64,000 bases of DNA. It comes from Saccharopolyspora shandongensis. GTDB lineage: Bacteria; Actinomycetota; Actinomycetes; Mycobacteriales; Pseudonocardiaceae. The notes under the pieces were generated by a model, which was not told the origin of the DNA, ran no database searches, and worked only from the letters and a program-made list of their open reading frames with translations. Location: positions 124,001 through 188,000 of the forward strand of contig NZ_FNOK01000010.1 of the NCBI RefSeq assembly GCF_900106995.1. Reading direction: 5' to 3'. Positions 45,328 through 54,300 of this stretch are shown piece by piece. Position numbers and translations under genes: made by a program. Numbering within the stretch: the first letter of the stretch is position 1; the number at the start of each line of letters is the position of its first letter.

Positions 45328-46584
45328 ATGCAACTGACCGCCTCGCCGCCGACCGCGCCGGTACCGCTGGACAAGATCGACCTCTACGACCCCGGCCGTT
45401 ACCAGCACGGCGAACAGCACGCGTCGTGGCACGCCCTGCGGACGACGGCTCCGGTGTGGGCGCAGCACACCCCGGAGGGCGACAGGTTCTGGTCGGTGAC
45501 GACCTACCGCGATGTTTCCCGGGTCCTCATGGACGACCGGAGGTTCAGCTCGGCGCACGGCACGATCCTCGCCGTCGCACGGGGGGACAGCGCGGGCGGT
45601 AAGACGATCAACCTGATGGATCAGCCCGACCACGCGTCGGTCCGGCTGCCCACCATGCGCACCATGGCGACCCGGCTGGTCCGGGAACGCCGCGAACGGG
45701 TGCGCGGTCACCTCCGCCGGATCCTGGACGGGCATCTCGATCACGGCGAACCGGTCGATTTCGCCGAGCTGATGCTGCAACTGCCGATGGCCGGGGTCGG
45801 CGAGATCATCGGCATCCCCGTCCGGCACTGGTCGTCCATCGTCAGGTGGGCGATGGCCGGTGTCGCGCCGGCGGATCCGGAGTACGCGACGGGCTCCGAG
45901 GAGGACACCCTCCGGCACGCCCACCACGAACTGATGGCCCTGTTCTCCGACCTGATCGGGCAACGGCGCCGCCAGCGCCGGGACGACCTGATCTCGGTGC
46001 TGCTGGACCTCGACTTCGGCGGCCGCCGGATGAACGAGCACGAGGTGCTGCTCAACTGCTACAGCTTCGCGATGGGTGCCATCACGACGACACCGCAGGT
46101 CGCCTCGCACATGGTGCTCGCATTCGCCGATCAGCCGCAGGCCTGGCGCACCCTCCGGGCGAATCCGGACCTCATCCCGAGCGCGGTGGAGGAGGCACTG
46201 CGGTGGGCCTCGCCGACCAACCACCTGATGCGCCGCACCCTCACCGAGGTGCAGATCGGCGATGTCCGGCTGGACGAAGGGGAACTGGTCTGCGCCTGGG
46301 TCGGTTCGGCCAACCGGGACGAACAGGTCTTCGCCGACCCGTACGCCTTCGACCCGGCGCGCACACCCAATCCGCACCTCGCCTTCGGCGTCGGCGCGCA
46401 CCGCTGCATCGGCGGACCGGCGGCGCAGGTGGCGCTCGCGGTGCTGCTCGAAGAACTGATCGCGCGGTGCGACCGGTTCGAGCTGGCGGGCGAGGTGACC
46501 CACCTGTACTCCAACTTCATCAACGGGATCACGCACCTGCCGGTGCGGGTTCGCACGAGTGATCGGGAGGTGGCGCTGCCATGA
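45328..46584 (+). CDS. Cytochrome P450, second of a paralogous trio
   Basis: This 418-aa P450 has the I-helix YSFAMGAITTTPQV, ExxR in EEALRW, and the haem loop HLAFGVGAHRCIGGPAAQ. The N-terminus KIDLYDPGRYQHGEQHASW matches its upstream neighbour closely. A GGAGG site precedes ATG 45328. Its stop overlaps the ATG of the lone carrier protein by 4 bp (ATGA), so it should be made with the carrier that may hold its substrate. It may act at a different carbon or oxidation level from its paralogues. Confidence 0.9.
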   Translation: MQLTASPPTAPVPLDKIDLYDPGRYQHGEQHASWHALRTTAPVWAQHTPEGDRFWSVTTYRDVSRVLMDDRRFSSAHGTILAVARGDSAGGKTINLMDQPDHASVRLPTMRTMATRLVRERRERVRGHLRRILDGHLDHGEPVDFAELMLQLPMAGVGEIIGIPVRHWSSIVRWAMAGVAPADPEYATGSEEDTLRHAHHELMALFSDLIGQRRRQRRDDLISVLLDLDFGGRRMNEHEVLLNCYSFAMGAITTTPQVASHMVLAFADQPQAWRTLRANPDLIPSAVEEALRWASPTNHLMRRTLTEVQIGDVRLDEGELVCAWVGSANRDEQVFADPYAFDPARTPNPHLAFGVGAHRCIGGPAAQVALAVLLEELIARCDRFELAGEVTHLYSNFINGITHLPVRVRTSDREVALP

Positions 46585-46910
46585 CCCACGTGGAGCACGA
46601 ATCCGGCGCGCCCGCAACGGAACCGGCGGTAGCGCGCGCCGACAAGAACTTGTCGACCGAGTACATCCCGCCCCGCACCGACCTGGAACGGCGGCTGGCG
46701 GACATGTGGGCCGAACGCCTGAAGGTCCGGCCGGTCGGCGTGGACGACGACTTCTTCGAACTCGGCGGCCATTCGCTGGCCGCCGCCGAACTACTGGTCG
46801 ACATCGCGTCGGCGACCGGCGTCGAGGTCTCCGCGCAGACCCTGTTCCTCCAGCCCAGCATCGCCGAGCTGGCCGCGGCGCTGGAAACCGGGACGGGAGC
46901 GCAAGGATGA
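46581..46910 (+). CDS. Free-standing carrier protein between P450 genes
   Basis: This 109-aa protein has a disordered N-terminus of about 25 residues and one carrier domain with the phosphopantetheine Ser in FFELGGHSLAAAELL near 62. It overlaps the P450 genes on both sides by 4 bp. Its place within the P450 trio suggests it carries the amino acid during oxidation, like CmaD in coronamic acid formation, which receives its residue from an A-T protein through CmaE. The two Cys-type TE-fold proteins in the same operon would load and unload it. Confidence 0.92.
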   Translation: MTHVEHESGAPATEPAVARADKNLSTEYIPPRTDLERRLADMWAERLKVRPVGVDDDFFELGGHSLAAAELLVDIASATGVEVSAQTLFLQPSIAELAAALETGTGAQG

Positions 46911-48169
46911 GGCACTCGCACCCGACCGACCCGCACGCCATCGACCTCGACGCGGTGGACCTGCGGGATCCGGCGCTGTACCGCAACGGCGACCCGCATG
47001 CGGTGTGGCACGCGATGCGGCACCGGGACCCGGTGCGCTGGCAACCTATCGGGCAGGGATCCGGTTTCTGGTCCGTGACCCGGTACCACGACATCGTTGC
47101 GGTGTTGCGCGATCACGCCACCTTCACCTCTGAGGGCGGCACGTTGCTGACGCTGCTCGGGCAGCCCGACCCGGCCAGCCGGCAGCAGCTGTCGGCCACC
47201 GACCCGCCGCGCCACACCGAGATGCGGGCGCCGTTGCAGCGCCTGCTGGTCGGCCGCACGGCGGACCGGCACCGCGAACGGGTGCGGGCCGAGGCCCGGA
47301 GACTGCTGGCGCCCGCTCTCGGCGGTGAGCCGTTCGACATCGCGGTCGCGGTGCACCGCCTACCGGTCGTCATGTTCGGGACGTTGATGGATCTGCCGTC
47401 CGCCGACTGGCCCAGGCTGACCGAGCTGGCCGAGATGGCGGTCGCCCCCGACGACCCGGTCCACCAGCTCTCCTCCGGCGCGGCGGCGACCCAGCACCGG
47501 GCGCACCGGGAGCTGTTCGCCTACTTCCAGGACGCCGCGAGCCGGCGGCAGAAGGCGCCCGGCGAGGACCTCCTCAGCACCCTGCTCACGATGACGGTGG
47601 AGGGCGCCCCGCTCGGCCGCGGCGCGGTGATGGCCAACTGCTACCTGCTGTTGATCGGCTCCACCGTGACGGTGCCGGAAGTGCCGAAGGCCGCGCTGGC
47701 CGAGCTGATCCGGTCCGGTCGCTACGCCGACTGGGCGGAGCACCCGGAACTGCTGGAAAGTGGTGTGGAGGAGGCGTTGCGCTGGGCTTCCCCGGCCAAC
47801 CACGTGCTGCGCTACGCGACGCGACCGACCGAACTGCGCGGGGTGCCGATCGCCGAGGGCGACGCGGTCGTCGTCTGGTACGGCTCGGCCAACCGCGACG
47901 AGGAGGTCTTCGACGATCCGTACCTGTTCGACGTGCGTCGCCACCCCAACCGGCACCTCAGCTTCGGCGCGGGTCCGCACTACTGCGTGGGATTCGCCAT
48001 CGCGCGGATGACCCTGCAGGTGCTGTTCGAGGAGATGTTCGCCGCGTTCGAGGACTTCCAACTGGCCGGCCCGGTGGAGCACGTGGCGTCGAACTTCGTC
48101 GCCGGGATCACCAGCATGCCGGTGGTGGGCAAACCCCGGCCGGGCCACCAACGGGGGGCCGCGCGGTGA
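46907..48169 (+). CDS. Cytochrome P450, third of a paralogous trio
   Basis: This 420-aa P450 has the I-helix-region YLLLIGSTVTVPEV, ExxR in EEALRW, and the haem loop HLSFGAGPHYCVGFAIA. It shares the N-terminal DLRDPALYRNGDPHAVW pattern with the two upstream P450s but has diverged more from them. ATG 46907 overlaps the carrier stop (ATGA), and its own stop overlaps the following GTG by 4 bp. Three related P450s and a private carrier suggest several oxidations of one residue. Confidence 0.9.
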   Translation: MRHSHPTDPHAIDLDAVDLRDPALYRNGDPHAVWHAMRHRDPVRWQPIGQGSGFWSVTRYHDIVAVLRDHATFTSEGGTLLTLLGQPDPASRQQLSATDPPRHTEMRAPLQRLLVGRTADRHRERVRAEARRLLAPALGGEPFDIAVAVHRLPVVMFGTLMDLPSADWPRLTELAEMAVAPDDPVHQLSSGAAATQHRAHRELFAYFQDAASRRQKAPGEDLLSTLLTMTVEGAPLGRGAVMANCYLLLIGSTVTVPEVPKAALAELIRSGRYADWAEHPELLESGVEEALRWASPANHVLRYATRPTELRGVPIAEGDAVVVWYGSANRDEEVFDDPYLFDVRRHPNRHLSFGAGPHYCVGFAIARMTLQVLFEEMFAAFEDFQLAGPVEHVASNFVAGITSMPVVGKPRPGHQRGAAR

Positions 48170-48945
48170 GCGCCGACGTCCCGGTCGCAACGCCCCGGAA
48201 AGCCCGGCCACCGCGCTGGTTCCTGCGCCCGCCGGGGAGCGAGGCCGCGGCCCGGCTGTTCTGCCTGCCTTATTCCGGCTGCGGGGCCAGCATGTACCGG
48301 AACTGGCCTGCGATGGTGGAGGGCCTGGAGATCTGCCCGATCCAGCTGCCCGGCAGGGAGAACCGGCTCCGGGAACGTCCACATGAGACCTACCAGCAGC
48401 TGGCCGCCGAGGTCATCGATGCGATCGGACCGCACCTGGACCGGCCGTTCGGGTTCTTCGGCCACTGCGGCTCGGCGCTGTCCTCGTACGAGATCGCGGT
48501 GCAGCTGGCGCGCAGCGGCGGGCCCGTGCCGACCTGCGTGTTCGTTTCCTCGCAGGTGGCACCGCAGGAAGGACCGTTCGGCTCCTACCTGGAAATGGAC
48601 GACGTCGAGCTGGCCGAGGAAGTCCGGCGGCTGATCCGCGAGTTGGGCGGTGTCGAGCCGCGGGAAGATCTGGTGCGGCTGTCCCTGCGGGTGATGCGCG
48701 CCGATGTGGACGCCAACGCGAAATACCGGATGGCGGAGGCGGTGCGGCTACCCTGCCGCGTCAGCGCCATCGGCTGGAAGGACGACGTGAACATCCGGCC
48801 GGACCAGATGACCGGGTGGCGCGACTGCGGGCGAACCGTCTTCCGGCTGCTGGGCGGCAGCCACTTCACCTTCCTGCAAGCACCGGCCGATCTCCGCGAG
48901 GTCCTGCTCGCGGACATGGACCTGCCGCTCACCGCTGCTCCGTGA
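48166..48945 (+). CDS. TE-fold protein with Cys nucleophile, candidate aminoacyl shuttle 2
   Basis: This 259-aa protein is the second thioesterase-fold protein with Cys at the nucleophile elbow (Cys101 in FFGHCGSALSSYE). LFCLPYSGCGASMY and GGSHFTFL correspond to the family's N-terminal and His motifs. Its GTG overlaps the P450 stop. Placed after the lone carrier and the last P450, it would suit moving the finished amino acid from that carrier to an A-less carrier on the assembly line. Family comparison with SyrC and CmaE supports transfer; the direction is inferred from gene order only. Confidence 0.82.
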   Translation: MSADVPVATPRKARPPRWFLRPPGSEAAARLFCLPYSGCGASMYRNWPAMVEGLEICPIQLPGRENRLRERPHETYQQLAAEVIDAIGPHLDRPFGFFGHCGSALSSYEIAVQLARSGGPVPTCVFVSSQVAPQEGPFGSYLEMDDVELAEEVRRLIRELGGVEPREDLVRLSLRVMRADVDANAKYRMAEAVRLPCRVSAIGWKDDVNIRPDQMTGWRDCGRTVFRLLGGSHFTFLQAPADLREVLLADMDLPLTAAP

Positions 48946-49048
48946 GCGGCGGTAGCGCTCGCGGTGCGGGACTCAGTCCCCAGGCGTGAGGACCGGCGAA
49001 ACGCCGATCTGACAGCACGATCAACGAAAGCGAACACAGGAGGCACTG

Positions 49049-49270
49049 GTGTCACAGTGGCGGATCCGGATCGATCAGAGCATCTGCGTGGGCTCGGGCA
49101 CTTGCACGTCGATCGCACCGGACTTGTTCCAGCTCGACGAGGAGGACCGTTCCTGCCCACCGGCCGGTGCGTTACCGGCCCAGCCGCGTCTGATCGAGGC
49201 CGCGGAACTCTGCCCGACCGGCGCGATCGACGTGGTGGACGCCGAGACGGGCGAGTCGCAGATCGACTGA
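49049..49270 (+). CDS. Three-iron ferredoxin, P450 redox partner
   Basis: This 73-aa protein has the spacing of actinobacterial [3Fe-4S] ferredoxins: Cys13 and Cys19 in ICVGSGTC (no middle Cys) and Cys55 in AELCPTGAI. These proteins deliver electrons to class I P450s. The GTG start follows AGGAGG. It sits directly after the P450 trio and shuttle genes and may serve all five P450s of the cluster. No ferredoxin reductase gene is in the window. Confidence 0.92.
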   Translation: MSQWRIRIDQSICVGSGTCTSIAPDLFQLDEEDRSCPPAGALPAQPRLIEAAELCPTGAIDVVDAETGESQID

Positions 49271-49301
49271 CCGTTCATCCAGAGAGCCAGGAGGCAGAAG
49301 C

Positions 49302-51281
49302 ATGACCAACGGAACCATGGGCGGCTACGTAGTTTCCACCTACCTGAGCCCGCCTGGCCTGCTGGCCTTTTCCGCGCACCGCCACGACCAGAACGTCGCG
49401 CTCTGGCGCGTCGACGACACGCGCATCACGCTGGTCAGGTACTGGGAAGTCGAACGGCTGTCCGGGCTGAAGCACCACGAGTTACCGCTGTACGACAGGC
49501 CGGAGGCGTGCGGGCGATTAATCGACGAACTGATCGGGCGGGAGGGGTTGACACGCGCCGACCTGACCGAGATCTGGGGCACACCCGGGCTGGAGATCAC
49601 CACGGCGTTGCCCGAGTTCGACTGCAAGGGCCTGCCGGTGCACAACCTGGCGCACGTGTTCTCCGGCCTGTTCATGGACGCCCGTGCGTTCCGCAGCGCG
49701 CCGATCATCGCGCTGGCGATGGACGGCGGCCCCGACTTCGCCCTCGAGGACGACGTCGCAGGCGACACCTGGTACGCCGGTGCGGTCGCGCACGAGGGAA
49801 ACGTGGAGCTGACTCCGGTGGAGTCACCGGGCCTGCTCTGGCACGCCTCCCAACGCCTCTTCGGAATGGAGCCGGGCACCCTGATGGCCTTGGCCGGTGC
49901 CAGCCCGGCTTTCGTCGACTACGACCTCGATGTGCTGCTGGGCGAACGGTACTGGGGCGGCCATTCGCTGATGGACAAGTGCATGGGTCTGGTCGGCGAC
50001 ATCATCGAGGCGGCGACGGCCGCGATCCGGTCGGGAATCGAGAGCGCGGAGCACCCCTTCACCCGCGACGACCTGATCGCCAGCGCGGTGATGAAGATCG
50101 TCCAGGCGGCGTCGATCGCGATCGCGAAGCGCAACGTCGACATGCTGCTGGAGCGCAGCGGAGTCGATCCGACCGAGGCATTCCTCTCCCTTTCCGGCGG
50201 ATTCGCGCTCAACTGCCCCACCAATTCCAGGCTGGTCAGCGCGTACGGCTTCCGCGGGCTGCTGGCACCACCCTGCGCGAACGACTCCGGCCAGGCACTG
50301 GGCATCGGACTTCTCGGCTTCTTCGCCCGCGGCGACCTGAGCGATCGCGAGGTGGACGTCCGGCTGCCGTACGCGGGCGAGGACCGGCTGCGCACTTCGG
50401 CGGCGAAACAACGCTGGGACAGCCGTATCCTGGGCGTCCAGGACTTCGACGAGGAGGTCTTCGTCGCGGACATCCAGCGCCATCCGGTGGCCTGGGTCGA
50501 CGGTGCCGCGGAGATAGGTCCGCGGGCGCTCGGGCATCGCAGCCTGCTCGGAGATCCTCGCCGGATGGAGACCAAGCGGGTGCTGAACCGGGTGAAACAG
50601 CGCCAGTGGTGGCGTCCGGTGGCGCCGATCGTGCTGGAAGACCACGTCGCGGACTGGTTCGTCGACGGTCGCCCCTCGCCGTTCATGCTGGAGACGTTCC
50701 TGATCGCGCCCGAGTACCAGACGTTGGTACCGGCCATCGCGCACATCGACGGGAGCGCCCGGATACAGACGCTGTCGGCGGCGGACGAGCCCTTCCTGGC
50801 CGGCGCTCTCCAAGCGTTCCACCGGGAATCCGGCGTTCCGATCATCTGCAACACGTCGCTGAACGACCGGGGCGAGCCGATCGTGAACGAGGCCGGCGAG
50901 GCCGTGAACTTCTGCGTGCGCAAAGGAATCGCCGTCGCCTACATCGAACGTCGGCGTTATCTGCTGGACGTCTCGCAGCCGGACCTGCTGCCCGACGAAC
51001 CGCAGCAGCGGCCGCTCGCCCAGCTGTACGCCGATCAGGAGAAGCACCCCGCGGTCCTGTTCGGCCCCGACGCGGCGCCGGAAGTGCTCTACCTGCTCTA
51101 CTTCTGGCCGTCCCTCCGACGATTGGCCGGGAAGCCGAACGGGGAGGCCAAGTTGAAGGCCGCCGCGCAGCTGATCGCCAAGAAGGACGGCCAGTTCTGG
51201 ACGCGAGTGGACGGGTTCGCCTCGTACTGGCAGTCCCTCCTCGAAGGAAAGATCACCCACGGTCAGATCGACACCCTGTAG
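49302..51281 (+). CDS. Carbamoyltransferase, NodU/CmcH/TobZ family
   Basis: This 659-aa protein has two domains. The N-terminal Kae1-like half shows HDQNVALW, the metal-binding His in HNLAHVFSG and ALAMDGGPDF, and the middle has LSLSGGFALNCPTN. The C-terminal half has GAAEIGPRALGHRSLLGDPR and ICNTSLNDRGEPIVNEAGEAV. The family transfers a carbamoyl group from carbamoyl phosphate, using ATP, to a hydroxyl (or sometimes a nitrogen). Five P450s and two other putative oxygenases in the cluster could supply a hydroxyl acceptor. A CCAGGAGG site precedes the ATG at 49302. It is the last gene of the plus-strand arm. Confidence 0.88.
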   Translation: MTNGTMGGYVVSTYLSPPGLLAFSAHRHDQNVALWRVDDTRITLVRYWEVERLSGLKHHELPLYDRPEACGRLIDELIGREGLTRADLTEIWGTPGLEITTALPEFDCKGLPVHNLAHVFSGLFMDARAFRSAPIIALAMDGGPDFALEDDVAGDTWYAGAVAHEGNVELTPVESPGLLWHASQRLFGMEPGTLMALAGASPAFVDYDLDVLLGERYWGGHSLMDKCMGLVGDIIEAATAAIRSGIESAEHPFTRDDLIASAVMKIVQAASIAIAKRNVDMLLERSGVDPTEAFLSLSGGFALNCPTNSRLVSAYGFRGLLAPPCANDSGQALGIGLLGFFARGDLSDREVDVRLPYAGEDRLRTSAAKQRWDSRILGVQDFDEEVFVADIQRHPVAWVDGAAEIGPRALGHRSLLGDPRRMETKRVLNRVKQRQWWRPVAPIVLEDHVADWFVDGRPSPFMLETFLIAPEYQTLVPAIAHIDGSARIQTLSAADEPFLAGALQAFHRESGVPIICNTSLNDRGEPIVNEAGEAVNFCVRKGIAVAYIERRRYLLDVSQPDLLPDEPQQRPLAQLYADQEKHPAVLFGPDAAPEVLYLLYFWPSLRRLAGKPNGEAKLKAAAQLIAKKDGQFWTRVDGFASYWQSLLEGKITHGQIDTL

Positions 51282-51301
51282 GGAAGCCCGAACGTCTACC
51301 G

Positions 51302-51348
51302 GGACAGTGCTCCGGCCGAGATCACCGAATCCGGCCGGAGCACTGTCC
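51302..51348. terminator. Bidirectional terminator hairpin
   Basis: A perfect 17-bp inverted repeat (51302-51318 and 51332-51348) surrounds a 13-base loop between two convergent genes, the carbamoyltransferase and the last NRPS. The GC-rich stem begins GGACAGTGCTCCGG. There is no T run, as is common in actinomycetes. It should stop transcription from both sides. Confidence 0.88.
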
Positions 51349-51371
51349 GGTTAGGACCCACCTGTCCGGCG

Positions 51372-54300
51372 TCAGTTCTCCGCCCGCCCGTTGCGGTGCC
51401 CCAGGAACTCCAGTTCGCCGTCGGGCCGGAGGCGGACGAGGTTGCCGGTGCGGTAGAGGCGGTCGGCCACGGCACCGGGGGCGGGCACGAACGACCGGGC
51501 CGTGAGGTCGGGGCGGTTGCGGTATCCCCGGGCCAGACCGCGCCCGCCGATCAGGAGTTCGCCGGGCACACCGACGGGAACCGGGAGGTGGTCCGGACCC
51601 ACGACGTGGCAGGTCGTGTTCGCCAGGGGGGAGCCGAGCGACGGTCCGGCCGCGGATTCCACGCGTGCCGCCGTCGACCAGATCGCCGTCTCCGCGAGTC
51701 CGCAGACGTTCCACACCACGCGACCGAGCCCGCGCAGCCGGGCCCGGAGGTCCGCGGTCAGGACGTCGCCGCTGCAAACGATTCGAAGCGCCGGATCTCC
51801 GGGCCACCCACCGTCCACGAGCATCCGCCACGTGCGCGGATCCGCGTGCATCGTGGTCGCCCCGGTCGAGGTCAACAGCTCGGCGAGCGCGGTCGGGTCG
51901 TCGGCCTCCGCTCCGGTGGCCAGGTCCAGGCGGGCTCCCGTGACCAGTGGCAGGAAGAGTTCCAGCTCCGCGCGGCCGGTGACAGGTGTCGTGACCGCGA
52001 GCAGCACCTCGTCCTCGTCCTGCCAGCTCAGCCTTTCCCGGAGAGCGTGCAGGGCGTTGTCGACCGCACGATGGGTGATCTCCACACCGTGCAACGCCCC
52101 GGGCGGGTAGATGAGGTAGGCCAGCGAATCGGGGTCGGCGGGCGGCGGCAGGGCTGTGGGTGCACCGGCCTCCGGAACATTCCGCGGGTCGATGACGGCC
52201 GCCCCGCAGTCGCGCAGTTCGGTGGCGGCCTGATCGGTGACGATCACCGAGGCCCCGGAGTCGACGAGCGCATGCCGCAGCTGCCCGACCAGGGCGGAGC
52301 GGTCCAACGGCAGACACGCAGCCCCGGCTCGGTGCACGCCGAGCACAACGGCGGGAAGGTCGGTGGAGTGCGCGACCGACACGGCCACGACATCGCCCGG
52401 GGCGACGCCGTTCGACCGCAGCTGCCAGGCGAGGCCGGCAGCGCGGGCGTCGAGCTCCCCGTACGAGAGATCCAGCCCCGCGCACCGCACCGCCACGGCC
52501 GTCGGGGCCCGGTGGGCGTGCTCGGCCACCCTGCGGTGGACCCCGACCGACCACGTCGCGGGCCATTCCCGCTCGGTGGCGTTGCGGACGTCGATCACGG
52601 CTCGTTCCTCGTCCGGTCGGAGATCGACGGCGGTCGTCGAATCGGGTGCGGTGGCCATCGCGGCCAGTGCGCGCGAGTAGTACGCGGCGATGAGCTTCAC
52701 CTGCTTGGGGTCGAGCACGCCGTCGTCGGCATCGAGGAAGCACGTCAGTTCCGAGGTCCCGGTGTCGAGGTGAAAGTTCGCGGTGAGCGGCAAGTCGATC
52801 GGGTCCGCCGTGTGCTGACAGTCGAGCAGTTCGACATCGGCGAGTCCGCCGAGCGCTTCGTGAACTCCGAAGTCGACGTAGTCGAAGGCGGTCTCGAAGG
52901 GCGCCGTTCCACCGCGCGCCCGGACGATCTCCGCGAACGGATAGCGCCGGTGCGGCACGATCTCCTGCTCGGCCTCGAAGACCCGACGAGCCAGGTCGAC
53001 CCAGCTCCTGCCGGTGAGCTCGACGCGCAACGGCACGATGTTGCGGAACCAGGCGGCGATCTGGTCGCCGCCGACGTGTTCGGGACGACCGGTCGTGGCG
53101 ACACCGGTCATGGCGTCCGTGCGGCCGCCGAGCATGCCCACCACCTTCAGATGAGCGGCGAGCAGCACGGTGCGCAGCGGGGTGCCCGCGGCGCGGGCGA
53201 GCCGAACGAGACCGTCGAGAATCGCGGCGGGGACGGGCACCTCGGTGCGGAGATGCCGGGTCGGGCGCTCGTCCTGCCGTGACGGCCAGCGGGGAAGTGC
53301 GCGGGGCTCGTGATCGGCGAGGTAGCCGCGCCAGAAGCGCTGCTCCTCCGGTGAGCGTGCCGCTTCTCGCTCAGCCCGGACGAAATCGCCGTAGCCCAGT
53401 GGCAACGGCCCGCGGCGCGCCGGGCGCTCGCCGGCCCGGAGGGCCTCGTAGTCGGACATGAGCTCCGCGATCAGCAGGCCCATGCTCCAGCGGTCGATCA
53501 ACGGGTGACTGAGCACGAGGTGGAACGAGCCGGGTTCCACGCGGACGTCCGCCTGGAACCGTGACCGGTCATCGACCTGGCTCTCCGGTGCGACCGACGC
53601 GAGGTCGTGCGTGCGCAGCGGCACCGACGCCGTCCGGTGGACGAATTGGAGCGGCTCGCTGAAACCGGTTGTCACCAGGGACATTCGAAGCAGCGGGTGA
53701 CGTTCGCCGAGTGCGTCGAGCGCTTCCCTCATGGCCGGTTCGGAGAACTCGCCGCCGAAGTGGAAGGCCGCAGCGCAGCGCTTGCGGTCCGCACCGGCCG
53801 GATCGTGATCGAGGAGCTCTGCCTGGGCACCGGCCAGGGGATAGGCGTCCTCGAGCCCGTCCGGGAGGTTCTCCCGATCGGCCGGAGCGAGCAGCGAGAA
53901 CGGCGCGGTGCGGATGGGCCGATCGGCCACCGGCCGCGAGGCGCGCGCGAGTGCTTCGAAAGTAGGGGAGCGCAGCACGTCGAGCACCGAGACGTCGAGT
54001 CCCGCCTCCTGGAGGACGGCGCGAAGTCGAAGCGCAGCCATCGAGTTCCCGCCGAGCGCGAAGAAGTTGTCGTCGACGTCGGCCTCCGGGATCGCGAGCA
54101 CCTCGGCGGCGATGCGGACGAGCGTGCGCTCCGCGGGAGTCCGCGGCGACCGCCGCACACCGTCGCCCGAGCCCGATCCGGCTGCGGCCGCTGCGAGGGC
54201 CACGCGATCGGCTTTGCCACTGGGGGTGAGCGGAAGCTGCTGGAGCAACCGGACCCGGCTGGGGATCATGAAGGCCGGCAGCCGGCGACGCAGGTGGGAG

